Below are positions 38,301 through 46,800 of a stretch of 64,000 nucleotides of DNA, piece by piece. Made by a program: the position numbers and the translations under genes. The notes under the pieces were generated by a model, which did no database searches, was not told where the DNA came from, and worked only from the letters and a program-made list of their open reading frames with translations. Within the stretch, counting starts at the first letter, position 1, and every line of letters starts with the position of its first letter. The stretch is from contig NW_004955465.1 in NCBI RefSeq assembly GCF_000276665.1, positions 6,467,070 to 6,531,069 of the forward strand. Direction: 5' to 3'. This DNA is from Chinchilla lanigera. Taxonomy: Eukaryota > Chordata > Mammalia > Rodentia > Chinchillidae.

Positions 38301-38880
38301 CTCTGGAGACTCTGCGTTTGTCCTCCGCTCTTCCTAGGCCCTTCTCGTCGTTTAAATACGGACGTTAGCCCCTGCCTGACCACTACTTCTACAACCACCT
38401 ATTTTAATTCTGTGCGTATCACACGTTACTACCTAGGTTTTTTTTTTTAATGGTTTGCACCCCCTAAGCAAAGATGAAGTACGACGACAGCAGGGCCATA
38501 GCTTGTTCTGTCCATCACTATCTCCAGCAGAAGGCAAACGCTGGCATACCGTAAGTACTGTAATTGTGGCCTGCTGAATGTAGCGCAAAAATCTGTTTCC
38601 CGGTTGTTATCCCCAACCCTGCCTCTCGACTAGGGTGGCCGTCCTGGGAACCCGCAGACTCCCTGGACAAGCGGCTTTCCCGAGCTCGGCCCCGCAGCAG
38701 GAGGAAACACCCAGCGGCGACGCCGACTCCCTAAGCCACGAACAAGTGCCAACTCCCCAAGGGAGACGGAGTCGGACTCTGCAGAGTCGGGTCCTCCATG
38801 CCCGCCCACCTGTCCGAGGACTCCGCGTCGTCAAACTGGCCAGGAACCACCCGGCTCATCAGGAGCCGCCGATAGTCCAT
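20270..38880 (-). CDS. RIOK1: RIOK1, atypical serine kinase RIO1 (complete, 17 coding exons)
   Basis: RIO1 is an atypical kinase/ATPase that acts in the cytoplasm on late pre-40S particles and also serves as a PRMT5-MEP50 substrate adaptor. Seventeen exons with GT/AG junctions join into 569 codons plus TAG, against 568 residues in human as I remember it. The N-terminus carries the PRMT5-binding motif GQFDDAE (about residues 14-20), followed by a long Asp/Glu-rich stretch encoded by exon 2. The RIO domain shows the nucleotide loop STGKEANVYHA (188-198), the ATP lysine in AIKIYK (K209), the catalytic loop HADLSEFN (D325) and the metal-binding IIDVSQ (D342). The C-terminus is a Lys/Arg-rich tail. 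The start ATG has G at -3 and at +4. No frameshift or lost catalytic residue is seen. The gene is divergent from CAGE1. Its polyadenylation site was not resolved. Confidence 0.97.
20550..20735 (-). repeat. B1-ID dimer SINE (RIOK1 intron 16)
   Basis: Inverted ID-like unit followed by inverted B1 ('ttgagacagggtttcattaa'). Confidence 0.7.
21355..21507 (-). CDS. RIOK1: RIOK1 coding exon 16
   Basis: 153 nt, acceptor TTAAAG| and donor AAG|GTGGGC. It encodes [20 protein letters not shown] through [11 protein letters not shown], a Ser/Asp/Glu-rich, probably disordered tail. It diverges more from human than the kinase exons do. Confidence 0.94.
22048..22141 (+). repeat. ID SINE (young) in RIOK1 intron 15
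   Basis: ID consensus with (CAAA)n tail, flanked by the near-identical repeats GGCAATTGTACA and GGGAATTGTACA. Confidence 0.93.
22536..22589 (-). CDS. RIOK1: RIOK1 coding exon 15
   Basis: 54 nt, acceptor CTGCAAG| and donor AAG|GTAAGA. It encodes [18 protein letters not shown]. Confidence 0.95.
23314..23433 (-). CDS. RIOK1: RIOK1 coding exon 14
   Basis: 120 nt, acceptor TTGCAG| and donor AAC|GTGAGT. It encodes [20 protein letters not shown] and [20 protein letters not shown]. Confidence 0.95.
23795..23962 (+). repeat. B1 SINE (RIOK1 intron 13)
   Basis: Diverged B1 with both internal blocks and a CAAA-rich tail. Confidence 0.8.
24170..24350 (-). repeat. B1-ID dimer SINE (RIOK1 intron 13)
   Basis: Inverted short ID remnant, then inverted B1 ('ttgagacaggggctcgctta'). 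Confidence 0.65.
24581..24646 (-). CDS. RIOK1: RIOK1 coding exon 13
   Basis: 66 nt, acceptor CTCAAAG| and donor GAG|GTAGGG. It encodes [20 protein letters not shown] and EE. Confidence 0.95.
24830..25192 (+). repeat. Old L1 3'-UTR fragment (RIOK1 intron 12)
   Basis: L1-like 'gcaacatggatgaactctga' and 'aagtgaaataagccagt', followed by an L1M-type 3' UTR. Confidence 0.65.
25193..25282 (+). repeat. ID SINE, older subtype (RIOK1 intron 12)
   Basis: The head is 'ctggggacgcagctcagcgg' and the B-box region reads 'ccctgggttcaaatcccag'. It differs from the young subfamily. Confidence 0.8.
25478..25592 (-). repeat. Diverged B1-like fragment
   Basis: Weak inverted B1 similarity ('ctcagcctcccaaatggctg'). 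Confidence 0.45.
25712..25818 (-). CDS. RIOK1: RIOK1 coding exon 12
   Basis: 107 nt, acceptor CGGCAG| and donor AAG|GTGAGG. It encodes [20 protein letters not shown] and [16 protein letters not shown], the end of the RIO domain. Confidence 0.95.
26074..26177 (-). CDS. RIOK1: RIOK1 coding exon 11 (metal-binding Asp)
   Basis: 104 nt, acceptor CCACAG| and donor ACG|GTGAGG. It encodes [20 protein letters not shown] and [14 protein letters not shown]. The IIDVSQ motif holds the metal-binding, DFG-equivalent Asp. Confidence 0.95.
26523..26660 (-). CDS. RIOK1: RIOK1 coding exon 10 (catalytic loop)
   Basis: 138 nt, acceptor TTCAAG| and donor GCT|GTGAGT. It encodes [20 protein letters not shown] through the catalytic loop [12 protein letters not shown] with the catalytic Asp (D325). 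Confidence 0.95.
26757..26870 (+). repeat. ID SINE (young) in RIOK1 intron 9
   Basis: ID consensus with CAAA tail, flanked by TCTTCTATGCCTCA at 26743-26756 and 26872-26885. It lies about 95 nt upstream of the exon 10 acceptor, antisense to RIOK1. Confidence 0.93.
27179..27265 (-). CDS. RIOK1: RIOK1 coding exon 9
   Basis: 87 nt, acceptor CCACAG| and donor CAT|GTAAGT. It encodes [20 protein letters not shown] and MGFIGKDDM, the hinge-side part of the kinase fold. Confidence 0.95.
28139..28219 (-). CDS. RIOK1: RIOK1 coding exon 8
   Basis: 81 nt, acceptor TTCAAG| and donor ATCAG|GTGAGT. It encodes [20 protein letters not shown] and KEMRNLI. Confidence 0.95.
28322..28434 (-). CDS. RIOK1: RIOK1 coding exon 7 (ATP lysine)
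   Basis: 113 nt, acceptor AAATAG| and donor TTCAG|GTGAGC. It encodes [20 protein letters not shown] and [16 protein letters not shown]. The conserved ATP-binding lysine is in AIKIYK. Confidence 0.95.
28850..29027 (-). repeat. B1-ID dimer SINE (RIOK1 intron 6)
   Basis: Inverted ID unit ('tactggggattgaacccagt...actgagctatagtcccggc') then inverted B1. Confidence 0.75.
29240..29325 (-). repeat. ID-type SINE fragment
   Basis: Inverted, diverged ID box ('ctgtcactgagctacactcc'). Confidence 0.55.
29426..29518 (-). CDS. RIOK1: RIOK1 coding exon 6 (nucleotide-binding loop, first part)
   Basis: 93 nt, acceptor TTTCTAG| and donor GAA|GTGAGC. It encodes [17 protein letters not shown] through NGCISTGKE. 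The STGKE segment starts the RIO-family flexible phosphate-binding loop. Confidence 0.95.
31074..31240 (+). repeat. B1 SINE (RIOK1 intron 5) with TSD
   Basis: Full B1 flanked by AATCACACAAA on both sides. Confidence 0.9.
31587..31683 (-). repeat. ID SINE (RIOK1 intron 5)
   Basis: Inverted ID with long T tract, flanked by AAGAAAGAGATTTC and AAGAAAGGGATTTC. Confidence 0.92.
32081..32123 (-). CDS. RIOK1: RIOK1 coding exon 5
   Basis: 43 nt micro-exon, acceptor GGTTAG| and donor |GTACAA. It encodes [14 protein letters not shown]. Confidence 0.95.
33045..33114 (-). CDS. RIOK1: RIOK1 coding exon 4
   Basis: 70 nt, acceptor TTTTAG| and donor |GTAAGT. It encodes [20 protein letters not shown] and the start of ADM. 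The last Met codon is split with exon 5. Confidence 0.95.
33430..33542 (-). repeat. ID SINE (RIOK1 intron 3)
   Basis: Inverted ID consensus with TTTA-rich tail, flanked by TTTTGTAGATA duplications. Confidence 0.92.
34317..34407 (-). CDS. RIOK1: RIOK1 coding exon 3
   Basis: 91 nt, acceptor CTTGTAG| and donor |GTGAGT. It encodes [19 protein letters not shown] and then the KFENKINL segment that leads into the RIO domain. Confidence 0.95.
34595..35140 (-). pseudogene. GIT1P: GIT1 processed-pseudogene fragment (5' coding part) in RIOK1 intron 2
   Basis: The minus-strand frames, read piecewise, match the N-terminus of the ArfGAP GIT1: [13 protein letters not shown], then [10 protein letters not shown], then [19 protein letters not shown]-like [28 protein letters not shown] and [19 protein letters not shown]. 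These cover the ArfGAP zinc-finger region into the first ankyrin repeat. GIT1 exons are joined without introns, so this is an RNA-derived copy. The frame shifts several times, an in-frame stop is present, and the zinc-finger Cys residues are partly lost. The copy ends abruptly near 34595 without a poly-A tract, so it is an internal or 3'-truncated fragment. GC-rich sequence continuing to about 35340 may be 5' UTR. Similarity is closer to GIT1 than GIT2 ([21 protein letters not shown]). It is not expected to encode protein. Confidence 0.85.
35651..35755 (+). repeat. ID SINE (young) in RIOK1 intron 2
   Basis: ID consensus with CAAA tail, flanked by AGTGGTGTTACA at 35639-35650 and from 35756. 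Confidence 0.94.
35903..36110 (-). CDS. RIOK1: RIOK1 coding exon 2 (acidic region)
   Basis: 208 nt between TTTCTAG| and CACAG|GTACAG. It encodes the acidic linker with runs of Glu and Asp followed by [10 protein letters not shown], as in human RIOK1. Confidence 0.95.
36545..36642 (+). repeat. ID SINE, diverged (RIOK1 intron 1)
   Basis: ID with substitutions ('ttggggatacagctcagcag') and A-rich tail. Flanks repeat as 'aagagaaggg(g)actgt'-like. Confidence 0.85.
37588..37677 (-). repeat. ID SINE (RIOK1 intron 1)
   Basis: Inverted ID consensus after a T run. Flanks repeat 'cttactcaat(t/c)ct'. Confidence 0.9.
37960..38590 (+). repeat. Probable L2 3'-end remnant (RIOK1 intron 1)
   Basis: Pyrimidine-rich sequence with L2-like order: 'ctccctgctacaatccctcc', 'agacctgaccaatatctaac', then 'cagcagggccatagcttgtt' and a 'ggcctgctgaatg' end. 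Confidence 0.45.
38810..38880 (-). CDS. RIOK1: RIOK1 coding exon 1
   Basis: 71 nt, starting at the ATG (38880-38878) in good Kozak context and ending ACAG|GTGGGC. It encodes [10 protein letters not shown] followed by [13 protein letters not shown], including the PRMT5-binding motif shared with pICln and COPRS. Confidence 0.95.
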
Positions 38881-39032
38881 GACGCAGGCCGCCCGCCCCT
38901 CCTAGGGCAGGAGTAGCACAGACGACGGTTTGACCTGCGGCCAACCCCCGCTTCGGACCGTTTAGAAGCCCAGAAAGCCAACAGCCAGGCCACGTGCAGG
39001 GTCGCTCGCCAGCTCCCAGGACCACCCACTGA

Positions 39033-39104
39033 CCGGAAGTCCAGCTTTCCGGATGTCGAAGCGTCCGGAAGTCCCGCCTTCCGGAAGTCGAGCCCACCGG
39101 AAGT
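39033..39104 (+). promoter_or_regulatory. Five-copy, 16-bp-periodic ETS/GABP motif array
   Basis: CCGGAAGT-type cores begin at 39033, 39049, 39065, 39081 and 39097, so each spacing is exactly 16 bp. All are in the same orientation. The second core is CCGGATGT and the other four are CCGGAAGT. The 8 bases between cores differ from copy to copy. CCGGAAGT is the consensus of ETS factors such as GABPA and ELK1/ELK4, which are frequent in divergent housekeeping promoters. Binding is inferred, not shown. Confidence 0.8.
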
Positions 39105-39199
39105 TCCGCTCCAGGCGGGGAAGCTCAACTGCCAGAGCTCTCCCGGACGGTTCGCTAGAGGAGCAACTGGCAGGGTCGCACGGGTGTGTGGCGTCAGGT

Positions 39200-39531
39200 T
39201 TCTTGTGCCGCCCATCATGCTTGAAGTTTTTAGGGCCCCACTTAGTCCACAGGCTGTTCCCAGGCGCCGCAGTCCTCCTAGCTGCACCCGGAGCGGCTGT
39301 CGCCCGTCCGCGGAGGGTTGCCTGGCGCGCGCGGACGTCACACAGGACGCGGGAGCGACGGGGAGCCCCGCGGTGTGCGCAGCTCGCGGTGGGAAGGCGG
39401 AGGCGAGGTTGTCCTGCTCGCTGCCCACCAGCGCGCGGCCACGAGGACGAAATCCTTAGCGCGGGCCGGAGAAGTATGGATCATGGAAGTGAGCACACTT
39501 TTGCGTCCTTGAAAGTTGGGTGCGTTTTCAG
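39200..39531 (+). other. CAGE1: Candidate CAGE1 5' exon (probably non-coding)
   Basis: A splice-donor-like TTTTCAG|GTGAAAGT lies at 39531/39532 at the edge of the CpG-rich region, in CAGE1 orientation. A short frame from ATG 39477 runs into this donor, but its phase (2 extra bases) does not match the phase-0 exon at 41074, so it cannot be joined as coding sequence. The 5' limit of this exon is a guess. Confidence 0.3.
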
Positions 39532-39539
39532 GTGAAAGT

Positions 39540-41073
39540 GAGATAAGTGCTTTTGAAAGGTGAAAGTTTGTCATGCGACTGGAAAACAGTGTCAGGAACG
39601 CCCGTGACATCTCCGAACGCCTGCATTTAACCCAGTGTAGAATCTCTCCGGAATAGCGAGCCGAGTTGAATACGTGTTTTAAAAATCCAACGTAAGTTCT
39701 GCGAAGGACAGAAGTGAAAGATGAGAAAAGCAAGCCTGACTAAAAACATTGGCAGATTGTACAGTGCACCTGGAGGGCTGGGCAGAATCGTAAACAAGTG
39801 TGACTACAAGTTCACACACACAGTGTTTTGCTTCTGCATTTAGAAGACAGCAGAGATTTGTCAGATCCCCTTCACGTGAACCCAGAAATATTTATTTGGA
39901 AGATAAAGAAAAAGCAGAAAGTTGAGCCTTTCAGCAGTCTGCGTATCCTGCTTGGCTCACATTTTTATATTTTACCAAGTGACTACATAGGTTTGGGAAC
40001 AACTAATCCTCAGAAAATTGTTAACAATTAAGTAATTTATTCAGGCAAATAGGTAGTGAGTTCAGTTTGAGAGGGAATAAGTCATTAGAATGCAAAATTT
40101 ATTTAATATTTCTTGTGCAGACAACATGCGCTGGTCTGCGATAGGAGGTAGAGTACTGCAAAGCCGTAAGTAGATTCCTCACAGGCAATTATAATCTGTA
40201 GATAAAAACACACCCTCGGAACGGTAATGAGGACTAAAACAGTAAACAAATAGGTTCTGAGTTGTAAGATAGAGATTTAAAGACTAAAAACAGGAATTTG
40301 AAAGTAGATAGATGAGTACATGGGGAGGTTTTGAGAGAGAAGCACATACTGGAGCAGAGAGCATTATTTATTTGCAGCCTCGTCTGAGTAGAGCAGGGGG
40401 CAGTGTTAGGTAGGTAATGTGGGTGCAGTGTATGAGGGGCCTCCAGGGTCAAGTAGCATTTTGAGTGCTTGGGCATCTCCTGTCTTTGAAAGATGAGCAT
40501 GTCACACGGATATAGATCAGTGTTAGAGGGGATGGAAGAAAAGGATTGGTTATGGAAAGACAATTTTAAAGGAAAAAGTGGACAGGACTTGGTAACCTAG
40601 TATCTGTGGGTGATGAGATTAGAAAGATGCCAAGATCCTCCAAATTTTCACTCCCTAGTGCCTGAGAAAAGAGATACAGTACAGGAAAGGTGTAGGGGAA
40701 ATACTGACTTAACAGTGTAGAATTTGACTCCATAGTGAGTTTTTAAAATAGAAAGTGTCAAGTAGAAATAGTGTTTTGTGAAATCTAATAGATCTAGAAT
40801 ATTTGGTAAATATCCTTTCTTAACCAAGAAAACCCTTAATTTTTAGAGAATTATTGGATAATGGTCACATAGTAACATTTATCCAGATCAGTAGGTAGTA
40901 CCATGAAAAATCATGGTGTACTTAGACTAAATTTTCTAATTTTTGGAATAACTTGATAAATGGCATTTTAAAGCTAAGGCAGTGAATTTTGTAGCTTTCT
41001 TAATGTGAAGTGTGGGGGAAACTGTGTATGCTAATAAACACTAAAGTTACGTATGTGCCTGTGTTTTTTTAAG
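39540..41073 (+). other. CAGE1 5' intron, no recognised exon or repeat
   Basis: AT-rich unique-looking sequence. A 67-codon frame at 39828-40031 follows an acceptor-like 'ttctgcatttag', but I cannot match it to CAGE1. It could hide an unrecognised 5' exon carrying the start codon. Confidence 0.4.
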
Positions 41074-41328
41074 AGGCCTTCTATCATTCAGCAGTTAAGA
41101 ACGAGAACTTTTAAAAGTTTTGGTCATCATCCCTGGCAGCGCAAAAGAAGAAATAAGCCGTGTTCATCACCTTTAGTTCCTGTACATTTTGAAGTGGATG
41201 TTTCCCATGAAAATTTAGAAAATATGTCTGAACTGGATACCACACATATCAGTGGTCTTTCTCAAGATTTATCTCGCTCAGAGTCTCCCTCCTGTGTGGA
41301 GAGCAGCCCCACTTCATCTGTCCCTCAG
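41074..41328 (+). CDS. CAGE1: CAGE1 coding exon a (first recognised)
   Basis: 255 nt, phase 0 at both ends, acceptor TTTTTTTAAG| and donor CCTCAG|GTGTGT. The 3' half matches the human N-terminus ([20 protein letters not shown]). The 5' part ([20 protein letters not shown]) is open and could be coding or 5' UTR. A second possible acceptor (CATTCAG|, exon from 41092) keeps the same frame. Confidence 0.85.
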
Positions 41329-43780
41329 GTGTGTCTCACTTGTGAGTCCCGGGAATGTTCAGATGGATTCAGTACCCACATGGTCTTCCATGTGAACGAT
41401 TCTTCAGACCTGTGAGAACAGTAGAAGGAGCTCCACTGGGCATATGGGGCACAGGGCCTGGTTCTCCAATCCTGTTGGTGTATGAAGAAAGAGTTACAGT
41501 TAGAGTGCTAAAACGGATCATTGCTAGCCTGTCATGATGTCCCAGCAGTGCAGCCAGGGGACATGGTCACAACTCTGTCACAGAGGCAGGACAAGAGACC
41601 TGACCCCTGGTCTGGAGCATCTTCCACTGTGTCAGTGTGCAGATGATTTGGTTGTCATTTGTAATGACAGTGACACCACCCTACGTGGAAATGACTCCCA
41701 TACTATGCCTTCATGAAAATTCCTAGTGCCCTTTCTCACAAGATAAAGATCATCATGTCCCAGGGTCTCCATGAGTGTTAAAAATGTTTGACAGTTGGCT
41801 AGCAAGAGTATGCAGAATAAGAGAAATCAAGATGTGCCATGTGCAATTAGCTTTTTGTACCTTAAAAATGGACAAATACTGAAAATTTCATGTGACTTAG
41901 CCTATACATTGACAAAGCCTTTGCAGGGCTGTCCAGTGATAGGCTAGGAAATGGAATTAAACTGCATTTCATAATTCTACCTCTAGGAAATACTGAAATA
42001 AGATACTTATACCAGGAACCACATACATGTGGTCCCAGCACTCAGGAGGCTGAGGCAGGAGAATCACTGTGAGTTCAAGGCCAGCCTGCACTACACAGGG
42101 AGTCCCTGTCTCAAAAAATCAAAAAAATTTCAAAGAATTTTAAAAACTAAGATACTTAAAGAATTGTCCATAATAATTAAACATTGGAAACAACATGAAT
42201 TTTCATAAGGGGCTAATTGAATTACTTTGTAGGTATACAGTAAACATTAACCTTTAATTATATATATATATTTGTTGACAGAAATGGTCACATTGGTCTT
42301 ACTGGGAGTAGCCATTTGAATGTTTTGTATATGTGATGTTTAGGATTCTTTATGATTAAACACTTGCTAATCAGGGTATAATATACCATGTACCACATTT
42401 GAAAAATTGTGTCCTAAATTATATTAGGAGGTTCTTCTTGGATTTCGCAGAGCATTTTATTCTTTATAATAAATTTATGGGCCAAAAAAAACACAAGAAG
42501 TTGTCTCTGAAATTTGATGAGTAGTAGAATCCCAAGAAGAGTATGTGAAGTATAGTAGAAAGGCAAATGAATAGGGCTATTTAAAATTTTTATTTGTTTA
42601 TTTTTGCAGTAGTAAAGATTGAATCTGGAGGTACTGTGCACGCCCAGCCCTGTTTATTTACTGATTGATTGATTGATTGATTGGCTTTGTGAGACAAGGT
42701 CTCACTTTGTAGTTCCACTTTACTTTGAACTGACTGTAGCCCAGGCTGGCCTCCAACTCATGGCAGTCCTCCTGCCTCATCCTCCCAGGTGCTGGAATTA
42801 CAGGCATGTACCACTGTGCCCTGCAATGTTTTTGAGACGTGGTGTTGCTAAATTGCCCAGGCTGCCCTCCAACTTGCAGTCCTACCTCTGCCTCCTGAGT
42901 AGCTGGGATTACAGTTGTGTGCTGTTTTATTTTTCAAATGCATTATTATTAATATGTTAAAATTAGGAAGGATGGTCTGAATTAGTGACAAGTATAAAAA
43001 GCATTGTTATAAGCTGTAAGTCAGTTTTTATCACTCATCAAGTACATTTAGTACATGAAACAATTCTTTAAAAATGTGATTAGAGCCAGGTGATTTTAAT
43101 TAGAAATAAGTTTTTAGGACATCATTTAGATCAATATACTTAATATAGTTCATGATAAATGTTTTCCTCAAAATTTTTCCTGATTATTGCATACATAATA
43201 GTGTAATGAACACCTTCATCTTAGATAACATTCAGATAACTTTGAAAATAATTTAGTGGTGTCAGTAGTTGTCTCATTATTGGAATTGTTTTATATATCT
43301 TAAATGTCAAGAGAATAGATTAACAATTACCCTAAGATGATTAGACAAAGGTTTAACAAGCATCAAAGAATTATCAGTAAGAGATGTATACAATCTGATA
43401 TATCCCTGGTTATAGTTACATGATTTGACTTGCAAAAAACCTAAAGTATTAAAGCATCAGGTTATTTGTTTGTTATTTAACATTGTGACTGTATTAAATG
43501 GTTGTACTAAAAAAAATATATACAATGCAGAAAGATAATAGAAAGCATATTTTATCTGTACAACCAAAATTCTAATAAAAGCCAGGCATGGTGGTATATA
43601 TCTGTGATCCCAGCCCCTGGGAGGCTGAATCAGGAGGATTGCAAGTTCGAGCCTAGAGTGGGCAATTTAGCAACTTAGGGTGACCCTGTCTCAAAAATTA
43701 AAAAAAAGAACTGGGGAATGTAGCTCAGTTTGAAGGCCTTGGGTTTAGTTCCCAGTACTACCCCTGCCAATATATATATA

Positions 43781-43812
<32 letters not shown>

Positions 43813-46800
43813 ATAAATTAACTGTACATCCCCATTGAGAAGTTTATGTATATCTATCTATATATATATAATAAATTAACAGTGTACATGCACATTGAGA
43901 AGTTCATGATATTTGCTTGAAGTATTAATGCCTTTTTAATTAACAGAATGAAAAAAGGGAAAATGAATCTAAACCCACACTTTCTGAGGATATGTGTAGC
44001 ACACAAGACAATGTGTTAGATGGTGAGTATCTCAGTAATATGCAAAATAGAGAAACAGATTTTTGTGTCCTGTGATAATAACAATAGTATCCAGGTACTG
44101 TGCTAAGCACATTATATACCTTATTAAATCTAATCACAAACTATTACGTGAAATAGGGATTTTTTTTTAAAAGTTGAAATAAGGACTATTTTTAATCTTC
44201 ATTTTACAGATGAGGAGATAAGACTCAGTACCTTGCCTGAGGTCATGTAGCTTTAACTGAGCTGTCAGTCAAGTCCGGTCTCACACACTAGAATTACATG
44301 CTATTCAAGTATGTGTTTCAAAATGTGTATGTCAATAAAAATATCTTGAGTCTTACATAGATAGCTGAAAGCTACTTAGGAGTTAATAATATAATGAGAC
44401 ACTTCGCTGATGTTTATTAAAATTCAAATGCTGTATAGAAGTGTTTTTATTTTTAATAATTATAACTAATAATATTAAAATCGAAAGCCTGATTGAAATT
44501 ACGGAATTCAGTATATGCACAGGTAAGAAATATAAATGGCATAAGGATTAGAAAGTAAAAGAAAAAAATTTAATTTATAAATGTAATTTTCTGCATAGAG
44601 AATTCATAAGAACCTAAAATTTTAGAATTAATATGAAAGTTTAGAAGAACTGATTGATTAACATAAAAAACTAACACAATTACAATGTATCAGCAACAGC
44701 TTATATAAAAAATAATTTTTAAAAGCAGTATTATCAGCATTGCAAACTAGCGTATCCCAAGAGTAAATCTAACAAATCATGCCATATTTTAATGGAAAAA
44801 ACTATAAAACTTTCCTGAAGAACGTAAAAAATTATACGTTTCATGTTTGGTATTGTGAAGGTATTAGGTTTCCTTGAGTTATGCATTAATGCAATTTCAC
44901 TTATCATAAATTGATCCTAACATTCCTAAATAGAAGTGAAAAAAGTTAAAAAATTTTAAAAGTACAATTTTGATAAAAAGCATGTAGAGAATTGTCCTTC
45001 TAGATAACAAGATTATTTTTTTTTCAGATACCAAGATCATAAAGTTGTAGTAAATTTAACAATGCATTATGGGCAAAAGGGTAACACTCCAGTGGAATAA
45101 TTAGAATACAGTCCAAAAATAGATCCACTTATAAAAGTGGACACTTGATATTTGATAAAGATGTCATCATAAATCAGTGGGGGAAGACTAGGTTATTTAT
45201 TCAGTTTTNNNNNNNNNNNNNNNNNNNNNNNNNNNNNNNNNNNNNNNNNNNNNNNNNNNNNNNNNNNNNNNNNNNNNNNNNNNNNNNNNNNNNNNNNNNN
45301 NNNNNNNNGGGAACCGAACTCACGACCTTGCGCTTGCCAGGCAGGCGCTTTTTGCAGCTGAGCTAAACCCCCAGCCCTTTTCTTTTTTTTTTTGGTTTTT
45401 CTCTGGTACCGGGAACCGAACTTACGACCTTGCACTTGCCAGGCAGGCGCTTTGCCGCTGAGCTAAATCCCCAGCCCCCTAGGTTATTTATTCAATTGTG
45501 CTGGAATAGTTGGTTCTCTAAATGTAGGAAATGATTAGAAGCTGACCTTCTACCTAGTCCAAAAAGTAAATTCCACATAAGTAAAGCCCTATATATGAAC
45601 TACTTAAAAAAAGAAAATTTAGAAAATGCCACTGTGACAAGGAAAGGGCACTGTTTCTTAACACTTAAGAAATGCAAACCATAATTGATGCATTTGACAA
45701 CATTAGCAAAGAAAAAGAAACGTCTGTGTGACCAGAGTTTAATCAGCAAAGTAAAAAACAAGCCACAAACTGTGAGAAGATACATGAAATGTGTATAGTT
45801 GACAATAAGTTGGTATCCAAAATAAAGAACACTGAATCAATTTTATGAACTCAGTTTTTTTTGGTTTGGTTTCATTTTTGTTTTTTCGTGTGTGTGTGTC
45901 TTTTTGAGATAGGGTCTCACAATAGTTCAAGGCCTTACTTTTTGTAGCCCAACGTGGCCTTGAACTCTCAGGGATCCTCCTGCCTCACCCTCCCCAGTGC
46001 TGGTATTACTGGCTTATGCCACCATGCCTGGCCTCTGAATCAATTTTAAAAAGACACATACTAGAGCAGGGTGTGATGGTGCACGCCTGTGATCCCAGCA
46101 CTCAGGAGGCTGAGGCAGGAGGATTGTTGCAAGTTTGAGACCAGCCTAAACGGCATGGCGAGACCCTGCCTCAAAAAGACAAAAAAAAAGACACATACTA
46201 GAAAAACAGGCAAAATATATGTGTTTTGTAGAGCTGCCATAACCAAACAACTCAGCTATGTAGCTGAAATAACCGAAATTAATTTTCTCAGAGTTCCAGA
46301 TCCGTGGCCCAAGATGAGTAGGCCCGCAGGGCTGCTCCCTCCTGGGGCTGCTCCTGAGCTTGTAAACGGCCACTTTCTCTCTGCTCGCGTGGCCTTTTCT
46401 CTGTGTGCTGCCTCCGTGGAGCCTCTCCATCTACATGTAAGGGCCCCAGACATTCTGATTGAATTTAGTCTTAATTGCTTACCCTGTGTCCAAATGCAGC
46501 CACGTTCTAAGACAGGATTCGGGCTTCAGGGGCAATTTTGGCAGGACACAGCTCAGCCCATCACTGCGACAAGCAGATCCTAGGAAAGGAACCCTGTAGG
46601 GCCTGTAATTATATGAAAGAGATCACAGAGGAATACTGTTTGATACATATCAGTTTGATAGGTTTTGGAAGAACGTAAAGCCAAAGGAAGTCCTATGTTA
46701 CTGCAGAAGTATAAATCGCCACAATCATTTTGGAGAATAATTTTACGGACCTGTAAAGTTGAAGTTGTGTTTTCTATACTAGAGCAATTCTACTTCTAGA

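Larger units (their letters stand above)
38881..39531. promoter_or_regulatory. Bidirectional CpG-rich RIOK1/CAGE1 promoter
   Basis: This region between the RIOK1 start codon and the first plausible CAGE1 splice donor is rich in GC and CpG and has no evident TATA box. It contains an E-box CACGTG (38991-38996) and a cluster of ETS-type motifs (39033-39104). CpG richness extends into RIOK1 exon 1 and to about 39470. Head-to-head placement of the two genes implies a shared promoter. Exact transcription start sites cannot be read from sequence. Confidence 0.75.
44640..45850 (+). repeat. Old L1 ORF2 3' fragment, interrupted
   Basis: Degraded L1 ORF2-like words ('gtccaaaaatagatccactt', 'gtggacacttgatatttgat', 'gctggaatagttggttctct', 'ccaaaataaagaacactgaa'). 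Interrupted by the nested IDs and the N gap. Confidence 0.6.

Noticed and set aside
39477..39533. Short ATG frame MDHGSEHTFASLKVG as CAGE1 coding exon 1
   Set aside because: Its donor leaves two extra bases, which puts the phase-0 exon at 41074 out of frame.
41053..41073. ATG at 41053 as CAGE1 start
   Set aside because: It sits in the polypyrimidine/acceptor region of the preceding intron and would be removed by splicing at 41073.
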